Shown here: in pieces, positions 56,904 through 64,000 of the stretch | Position numbering within the stretch: position 1 is the first letter of the stretch | How the letters are laid out: each line of letters starts with the position of its first letter | Assembly: GCF_035083965.1 (NCBI RefSeq) | Contig: NC_089725.1 | Location: 29,583,925-29,647,924, forward strand | DNA: 64,000 bases | Direction of reading: 5' to 3' | Source of the DNA: Branchiostoma lanceolatum | Taxonomy: Eukaryota > Chordata > Leptocardii > Amphioxiformes > Branchiostomatidae | Made by a program: the position numbers and the translations under genes | Notes under the pieces: model-generated | The model's input: the letters and a program-made list of their open reading frames with translations, nothing else | What the model was told of the DNA's origin: nothing | Databases searched by the model: none

Positions 56904-59900
56904 GTTGGAAACCGACATCTTTGAATTGCACACTCCTTTTCTTTCATATACCATATTTGACATGTTTTTAATTTACCAGATAGATATTAAGTCTTACTCG
57001 AATCGTTAAAATCTGCTACAAAACCTAATATCTTTACACGTTTTTCTTGCATATATGCAGTATAATATATTGTCATTATGTTGTATTGATGTCTGGAAAG
57101 TCACTGCTAAAACAGCTTGTATTTCATTTACATTTTGTCAACGAAGAATGTACACTTAAGCTTTTCTTACATCATTTTCCTTCACAGAAGGCTAAGAAAC
57201 GCATACAAACGGGACCAATCCGGGACGAAGACGGTGGAAATGACAACCGTCTGACGTCTCCTCCCATGTCGTACAAAGACCACCTACAGGAGGGCTGCAG
57301 GGTCCTGCACACAGGGGACTTGGACGAGGCAGAACAACACTTTGCAGCTGCGCTCAAGTCGGTTAATGTGAAAGGTGAGTCTTGGAAATTACGTGTCTTA
57401 ATGAGATTGGCATTGATGAAGCTAGATTAGACAAGTAACATTCATCATTATTCAGGCCTTTACGTCAATGTTCATCGTTACGTACGTGCACTGCGAATGA
57501 TCTAAGTTCAAAACAAATTTGAAACATTCTCAGGCTTTGCAAGCAGAATTGCTACGAGTAACATGTGAATATTGTTCCGAACAGAATCAACTTCAGGTAA
57601 GCACTGGAAAGAGGTAGAACCGCTTTGCAAGTTGGCCGATGTTTACCTGAAGAGAGGAATGCAGTCCGAAGACGCAGGGGACTTCACCAAGGCTGCAGCA
57701 CTCTGTAATGCAGCACTGGTAAGAACAAGAACAGAAGACAGAGAGGGCATCAACCAAACAATCCGAAACATAACCCAGTCTTTTGTTAGGAAAGTGTTGG
57801 GTATAAAACACTCTGTGCCCTTTTACGATATCAACAAACATACAAAAATCTTAATGGAAAACCGAGGCCGTGTACAAGAAGAGATCAAACGAATCGAACA
57901 GCAGGTAGATCCTTATAGTCTTGACGACAACGACCCGAAGATAAGAGAAGTAGAGAAGAATAGAGTGAAAGAAATCAAAGCCTTGTTTGACACCATTGTT
58001 AGTCAGCGAAGAAAGTTTATATCTGGCCTTGTAGACGAATGCATGGAGGTAATGGGCCCCCCTCCCTGCAAGTTCGCCATGGTAGGCCTGGGTTCACAAG
58101 CCACAGGACTGGTAACACCATACTCTGATTTAGAGTTTGCCATTTTGATACAGAAGGAAACAGAGAGCAGTGTAAACTACTTTCACAATCTCACGCATTA
58201 CCTCCATTTGAAAGTGATCAATCTAGGAGAAACCATCCTCCCGGCCATGGCGATCAAGTCTCTCAATAATTTCGTGTCGGATAACATGCTACACAACTGG
58301 TTCTATGACTATGTAACACCGCGTGGGTTTTCATTTGATGGAGCTATGCCACATGCATGTAAAACCCCATTAGGCAGAGGCAAAATGTGCCATCTTATCC
58401 GCACACCTCGTGACATGACCAAAGTTCTGGTAGACGATGTCAGACTATATTTGAAGAAAGGCTACCACCTAGCAAGCGTCTTGGGAAATGTCTCTTTGAT
58501 TACTGGAGAACAGATCTTGGTCGAGGAATACACAAACGAATGGAATCAGCAGCTAAGGGAAAGTGGGAGAAAAATTGCTACGCTAGTGGCAAACGCAATG
58601 TTGCTGGAAAATAGTCAAATATTTGAAAGGCATGATTTAACTGACAGAATGCTGGATGTAAAGAAAGACATTTATCGATTTTCAAGCCTTGCAGTGTCTT
58701 GTTGGGCACTAGTTTTTAACCTACAACCAACCACTATCTGGGAAACTATTCAGAAGATGCACAAGAACGGAATCATCAATAATGAAAACGTACATCACTT
58801 GATGGTGCTGGTCAGCATCTCAGCAGAACTGAGGTTGCGAACATACATGAATAATGGTGGTCAAAAGGAAAACATGTCAGCATTATCGTCAATGTCGGCT
58901 AATTCAGACATCGCGGAAAAATCGGAGAAAGTCTTTTACTTCTCAAATACAAGACAGCTCATGAGGTACTATTACACGGCAATACCGTTGAAACATTTCT
59001 TGTCAGGTTTAGTCAACGGTCAACCCATAGAGCCATTGATTCTGTTTGACAAGTCTTTCAGGCTTCAAGCAGAGGTATACAAAAGTCTCTGCGACAATCA
59101 GAAATGGAAAACATGCACCGAACGGGCACTACACGAAGAGCAATCTAAATATGGCAAGAATGCTGTACATCGTGACATCGCCGACTTACTCAACAATTTG
59201 GGTCTAGCATGGAAGAGTCTTGGAGATACAAGAAAGGCCGTCAGCTACCATCAACAGTCCCTACAGATGGCAAAAACAATCTATGGTACAAGCTTTGCAA
59301 ATGCTGATATTGCCGCATCACTTACCAACTTGGGCCTTGCCTGGGGTGAACTTGGTGATCACAGAAAGGCGGTCAGTTGCCATGAACAGTCACTACATAT
59401 GTTACAGAGTATTCATGGCGGGATTATTGCGCACGCTGCCATTGTCCCGTCACTTTGCAACTTGGGTACTGCCTGGAGTGAACTTGGTGATCACAGAAAG
59501 GCCGTCAGCTATTATGAACAGGCACTAAAGATGATGCGAATTATCTATGGTGAAAGCACTGCACATCCTAGCATCGCCTTGTCACTTGTTGGCCTGGGTA
59601 ACGCATATGATCACCTAGGTGATCAGAGAAAGGCCGTGAGCTATCATGAAGAGGCACTACATATGATGCGTAATATCTATGGCGAGAATACTGCACATCC
59701 TAAAATTGCAGGATCACTTAACAACTTGGGTACAGCCTGGAATAAACTTGGTGATCACAGAAAGGCCATCAGCTATTACGAACAGGCACTAAAGATGAGG
59801 CGGAGAATCCACGAGGAGAGCACTGCTCACCCTGACATTGCCGCGTCACTCAATAACTTGGGTGCCGTTTGGCAGTCTTTGGGTAATTACAGAAAAGCCG

Positions 59901-61015
59901 TCAGTTATTATGAACAGTCACTACAAATGAGACAGAGCATTTACGGTGAGGGTATTGCACATCCTGATATTGCCTCGTCACTTAACAACTTGGGTACCCC
60001 CTGGAGCGACCTTGGTGATCACAAAAAAGCCATTAGCTATTATGAACAGTCACTACAGATGAGGCGGACTATCTATGGTGAAAGAACTGCACACCCCGAC
60101 ATCGCCGCGTCACTAACCACCTTAGGTAACACATGGAGTAACCTTGGTAATCACCGAAAGGCCATCAGCTATCATGAACAGTCACTACAGATGATGCGGA
60201 GTATCTATGGTGAGGAAACTGCACATCCGGATATCGCCAGCTCACTTAACAATTTGGGCACCATCTGGAATGACCTTGGCTATCGCAGGAAGGCCGTCGG
60301 CTATTACGAACAGGCACTGCAGATGATGCGGAGCATCCGCGTTGGGAGCACTGCACATCCTGTCATCGCCGGCATACTTAACAACCTGGGTACCGCCTGG
60401 CATCACCTTGGTGATTACACAAAGGGCATCGGCTATCTTGAACAGTCAATGCAGATGAAGCGGAGTATCTATGGTGATAGTACAGCACATCCTGACATCG
60501 CCTCGTCCCTTAACAATTTAGGTGGTGCCTGGGGTCAACTTGGCGACCACAGAAAGGCCGTCAAATATGCTGAACAGTCACTACAGATGAGGAGGCGTAT
60601 CTATGGTGAGGGCATCGCACATGCTGACATCGCCAATTCACTTCACAACTTGGGTAACAACTGGAGTCACCTTGGTGACCACAGAAAGGCTGTCAGCTAT
60701 TACGAACAGGCACTACAGATGAGACGGAGTATCCATGGTGAGAACACGGCGCACCCTAACATTGTCACATCACTTAACAACTTGGGTAACGCCTGTATTC
60801 TCCTGGGTGATCACGAAAAGGCAGTGAGGTATCACGAGCTGTCACTGAAGATAGCGCGGAGTACCTATGGTGAGAGCACTGCGCATCCTGACATTGCTAG
60901 GTCACTTAGTAACTTGGGTGTCGCATGGAGTAAACTTGGTGACCAACGGAAGGCATTCAGCTATTTTGATGAAGCAAAACAGATCAAGGAGAAGATTGGA
61001 TCTTACAAATCTTGA
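56088..61015 (+). CDS. TPR protein with embedded nucleotidyltransferase-like domain (5' end uncertain)
   Basis: Exons 56088-56903, 57188-57374 and 57597-61015 join in frame (1473 residues). The upstream exon is not identified. If the leader is non-coding, ATG 56199 (strong Kozak context, GACATGG) is the likely start. Domains: three related helical units with SLGDLYL/LADVYL cores (about 56340, 56710, 57620); a linker; a nucleotidyltransferase-like core with GLGSQATG and YSDLEFAIL (about 58085-58150), the GS...D-x-E pattern of pol-beta-fold, DUF294/GlnD-N-like enzymes; a helical segment to about 59150; then 14 TPRs of 44 residues with the consensus [13 protein letters not shown]...[18 protein letters not shown]. 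No signal peptide or membrane segment is evident, so it is probably cytosolic. The substrate is unknown, and catalytic activity is not proven because the third acidic residue was not located. Kinesin light chain and nephrocystin-3 share only the TPR style. Confidence 0.85.
57188..57374 (+). CDS. TPR/NTase gene, middle exon
   Basis: 187 nt, acceptor TTTTCCTTCACAG, donor G|GTGAGT. Encodes a basic start (KAKKRIQTG) and a TPR-like helix pair, [20 protein letters not shown] then [10 protein letters not shown]. Confidence 0.85.
57597..61015 (+). CDS. TPR/NTase gene, terminal exon (NTase core and 14 TPRs)
   Basis: A single 3.4-kb exon ending TGA at 61013-61015. Two in-frame acceptors 12 nt apart (before 57585 or 57597) both fit phase 1 and would add or drop four residues. 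It encodes the third helical unit, the GS...SDLEF nucleotidyltransferase-like core and the TPR array (about 59158-61006). Confidence 0.92.
59158..61006 (+). repeat. Coding tandem array: 14 units of 132 bp (44-residue TPRs)
   Basis: Every unit is exactly 132 bp and most begin (T/I)AHPDIA. LNNLG, LGDHRKA and YYEQ.LQMRR recur with few changes. Outer units (1, 2, 13, 14) are the most divergent. The uniform length and similarity point to expansion by unequal exchange or conversion. Confidence 0.95.
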
Positions 61016-61600
61016 CATTTTAACGTCAAATGAGGACTTTTTGCTAAGTGAAAATATTTCGATGATTGTAGGAAGGCTTTAAGAGGGGCGCTGGTAATGA
61101 AGAGAAATTCTCAGAGATGAAGGTTTCCCATCCGTTAACAAAAAAGCACATGTATATTCAAGTCATATGATAATTATATCTAACAGTTCAGAAAAGTTCA
61201 GAAACATGATTTCTGTCGATCATGTCTTCCTCGTTACCTTAACATTTTCATCATTTTCTGTGTGTCATTATTACACTTCACAATGGTACTCCATTTGGTA
61301 TCACTGTACATGCATTTGTTGAACAACAGGATTGCTTGCGTGAGTTAGTCCAAGCAGGTTAACATTTTTGCACTTTTAAGCTTCTTGGTTAGTCGCAAAA
61401 CAAAAGTGCAAAAATTTCTTAATCTCCAAGCAGATGTTAATTTTATGGAGGAGGGCTAAATCGTTACGTTCATATGTTCCTAGCCGCCATTTTCTGTCTC
61501 ATTGGCAGATGATAGTGGCATTAATTTTAGATGTGTATTGCCCTTTAGAACGGTTTCGGGTATCCTTTTGAATAGAAATATACATGATCTTCGCGTAGAC
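61016..61600 (+). other. Region after the TPR gene stop
   Basis: Probable 3' UTR. No AATAAA is present. A short palindromic relic lies at 61353-61432 (ACATTTTTGCACTTTT against AAAAGTGCAAAAATTT, with CTCCAAGCAGATGTTAA at the end; a relative of the latter is at 35428). Confidence 0.5.
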
Positions 61601-62160
61601 TGCATTATTTGCGTCTGCTGACTAAACAAGGCACCAGTGTCACGGACCTTGTACAGATCTACCTGACTCTAGTAAGACCATTACTCGAGTACGGCCATGT
61701 GCTACTGGTCGGGTGCTCGAAGGAGCAAATACTGGCCATTGAGAGGGTCCAACGCCGGGCCTTGCGCATTATTTCCCTTGGAGGTAGGCGTTCCGTTCCC
61801 GATCTGCCAACACTGAAGTCGAGGAGGGAGGAGGCAGCTGTGCACCTGTTTGAACGCATGCTTCAGGAGGACCACCCCCTGCACGACTTAGTGCCTCCCA
61901 CGAGGTCGGGAGCCACCGGACTCAGACACTCTAGTGCAATAAGTGTTTCTAAAGCCCGTACTAAGAGGCTCAGCAATTCCTTCCTCCACTGTGCAATACG
62001 GCTGTATAACAGGGCTAAAGTTTTACGTTATGTTTTAGATCAGTCATATCAATGCAATATTAGTGGACTGAAAGTCATTGTTTTATGTGATTGTAATGCA
62101 TAGACCATGTAATAAGGACGTAATTCGGGCGAGTTCCTTACGAATAAAATCATTCATACA
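61600..62160 (+). mobile_element. LINE reverse-transcriptase C-terminal fragment
   Basis: An uninterrupted frame to the stop at 62103 reads VQIYLTLVRPLLEYGHVL, then AIERVQRRALRIISLGGRRS, LPTLKSRREEAAVHLFERML and FLHCAIRLYN: the conserved thumb/C-terminal part of CR1/L2-type LINE polymerases. It is 5'-truncated, with AATAAA (62143-62148) near the end. The frame still being open suggests a fairly young insertion. Confidence 0.8.
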
Positions 62161-62375
62161 AGATTTCCAATGACATAAAACACAATTCTAATAATAGAAA
62201 TTAAAGTAGTGGACAAATTATCGAGGGAAATTTCGGTATTTTAATCTTGAGACCAACTCCGAGTGCGACCGTAGCAAATGGAGGTATCCGATTGCCAAGA
62301 GTACTAAAGTAGGTTTACCATGATATATACTGCTTGCCTTTGTTTACAAATAAAACACATGATATCAATGCAAGT

Positions 62376-62381
62376 TTTATT
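62376..62381 (-). terminator. Polyadenylation signal candidate of the death-domain gene
   Basis: AATAAA on the minus strand, 1.2 kb after the stop at 63571, within sequence lacking other minus-strand signals. A plus-strand AATAAA lies at 62349-62354, so the two convergent genes may overlap at their 3' ends. Confidence 0.45.
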
Positions 62382-63570
62382 TAACCACCAAGCAGAATTA
62401 TAGTGTCACAGGTATATGCTAAGGATGAATATCAACAGGCATGTGACAACCCAAATTACATTCTATTCGCTGTAATACACTAAATGTTATTAAATCATCA
62501 AAATTGCAGAGTAGCTTGAATAACTCATTAACGTTTTAAAAACATACCAGCTCCTTCATTACCAATAGAAAAAAAATACAGTAGATAGCAGTACAACACA
62601 TTTCTGGAAGTTGTCTACTTATGTTTACAAGGACATCACAACATCTAAAAGAAACATATTTACAAGGACCTCACAAACTATTAAAAAAGAACAACACTAG
62701 CCATGACAAACTTCCTTGTTGTATGTTACAATACAGATATCATGATCAACCATACAGGAAAGTCTTCTAATCTATTCCGTTGAAGGCTCATGTTCTACAA
62801 TAGATTCAAGAAGCCCAGAAGCATCTGGCATATCAATGTCTATTAAGGTTCTGCGTACTTGTTGCACTTTTTTTCCATGATACAACAAAAACATGGACTG
62901 AAAGCTTGTTTATAGCCACAGGGGCTGAATTACACAGCTTTCTTATTACAAGATTGTTAACTACAACTTATACTACTTTAGGAAAGCACGGCTTACAAAT
63001 GCACACCATATAAGTCAAAATGCGTTTCTTTTAAAAACTATTCATATTTGAGTTTTTACATTATCTTGTTGGAAATATACTGTGGAGAATTATTTACAAT
63101 GTCCAATAAAAGGTACAAAGACCAAGTATACTGTTCATAAATGTAAAAAAATTTCTGGGTTACAGCTAAATTTGAATACAATTTTTGTAGTATACATGTT
63201 CAGAACCATCTTAGCCGGGTTCTGTTCGGTGCTGTTCAGAATGTTTCATTCACATGGCAATGACATACATATTGCAGACATTCTGTACCCGCAACTGACT
63301 AAGAACTGTACAACTCTAAGGGCTCTCAGGTGTCTTACGATGTTAGGACTTGTCCACCACCAGTTATGCGGTGGTAATTCTAATCTCTCGCTATGTACAG
63401 CAACAAGTAAACCCTTCCAACATTTTTAGCTCAGACGCATCATAGTGAGGTCAGCTCTTCATTTCTACAAAATTAACGTTAACACGACTGTACCATTACG
63501 CACCACAGAATACGGTCATAGAAACAATGGTACAAGCAAGTACACGATAATGTTTTGATTTTCAATATGT
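62382..63570 (-). other. Probable 3' UTR of the death-domain gene
   Basis: AT-rich, without coding signatures on either strand. Bounded by the stop at 63571 and the AATAAA at 62381. Confidence 0.45.
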
Positions 63571-63872
63571 TCATTCAGTTGTTTCTTGTGATTCGACACT
63601 AGCAGGTTGAATCACGTCAGCAGCGTCCAGTCTGTCTTTGTCTAACAAAGCCCTGTGGATTTGGTCTATGTTAGCTGTTGGTGTATTCTTACTGTACATG
63701 TCCAGAACCATCTCTGTCGGGTTGAGCCTGGTCTCGATGTAGCAGACGTCCTGGAAGCACAGCCCAAGTTCGTCAGCCAGCGCCCTCCAGTTGTTCCCAA
63801 AGATGGGTGCGGGAGGGTCCAGGAGGATGGAAAGGTGTCTGATGGTCTTGGGGTCCACGAGACCACTGCCAC
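63571..63872 (-). CDS. Death-domain protein, C-terminal exon (gene runs off the window)
   Basis: A terminal exon encoding about 100 residues. After GSGLVDPK it reads IRHLSILLDPPAP, NNWRALADELGL, YIETRLNPTEMVLDMY and RLDAADVI. This is the six-helix death-domain pattern (LL....NWR.LA..LG...NPT..LLD.W) as in UNC5, ankyrin and MyD88-type proteins. The domain ends about 10 residues before the stop, so it sits at the extreme C-terminus, as in UNC5-like receptors; the rest lies beyond 64000. The acceptor is CTACACAG before 63872. An alternative acceptor before 63906 (CTTCCTAG) would add 11 residues. Homotypic signalling in apoptosis or innate immunity is the family role; the exact family is uncertain. 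Confidence 0.8.
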
Positions 63873-64000
63873 CTGTGTAGAGGAACGATAACCTCTTTAT
63901 TTTCATCTAGGAAGACACACTGAGACATGAAATGGGCAAACAGTCTTCTCTTGATGTCATCATCATTACTCTTTATGTAGGACATAAAAAGAGGTTTAAG

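Noticed and set aside
58085..58150. cGAS/OAS-family identification for the nucleotidyltransferase
   Set aside because: Only the generic GS...D-x-E pattern is visible. The spacing and DLEF wording fit DUF294/GlnD-like enzymes better, and no zinc ribbon or OAS motifs were seen.
59158..61006. Kinesin light chain or nephrocystin-3 orthologue
   Set aside because: The LNNLG...Y..AL TPR style is shared, but the NTase core and the 14 homogeneous 44-residue units are not features of those genes, and no P-loop NTPase is present.
63907..63985. Continuation of the death-domain exon to the left (frame reading MSYIKSNDDDIKRRLFAH)
   Set aside because: It is in another frame and would need an impossible 20-base intron to join; more likely intron sequence, though an upstream exon fragment cannot be fully excluded.

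Overview
The window looks like a piece of an invertebrate deuterostome nuclear genome, most probably amphioxus (Branchiostoma). Reasons: spliced genes with GT-AG introns and CpG-rich coding exons in AT-rich non-coding DNA; a single lipin gene; a large TPR protein and a death-domain gene of the kind expanded in lophotrochozoans and chordates; and many short inverted-repeat elements, tRNA-derived SINE-like pieces and decayed LINE 3' ends. The species is an inference, because no database search was possible.

Layout. (1) 1-7011: non-coding and repeat-rich, with a TIR element at 1567-1769 and a 60-bp minisatellite at 4780-5320. (2) 7012-32105, minus strand: DTD1 (D-aminoacyl-tRNA deacylase) in six exons spread over 25 kb. 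Its introns hold at least five degenerate tandem arrays and several LINE relics. (3) 32106-32389: a short GC-rich head-to-head promoter with a full CRE palindrome, shared by DTD1 and the lipin 5' exon. (4) 37572-50616, plus strand: lipin (phosphatidate phosphatase), seven coding exons, 1007 residues. One 1.8-kb exon carries the whole middle of the protein and the DxDxT catalytic motif. Intron 6 contains a 1.3-kb foldback element and intron 7 contains two related palindromic elements. (5) 50617-55300: repeats, including a 29-bp minisatellite. (6) 55366-61015, plus strand: duplicated kappaB/TATA-like promoter modules followed by a gene for a 1.47-kresidue protein with N-terminal helical repeats, a nucleotidyltransferase-like core and 14 tandem 44-residue TPRs. 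(7) 61016-62380: a LINE reverse-transcriptase relic and converging 3' ends. (8) 63571-64000, minus strand: the last exon of a death-domain gene running off the window.

DTD1 and lipin are conserved housekeeping genes that seem to share a promoter. The most unusual part is the right end. The fusion of a nucleotidyltransferase-like domain with a homogenised TPR array, under duplicated promoter modules each with a kappaB-type site and next to a death-domain gene, suggests a possible immune or stress-inducible effector or sensor. That role is an inference, not something the sequence shows directly.
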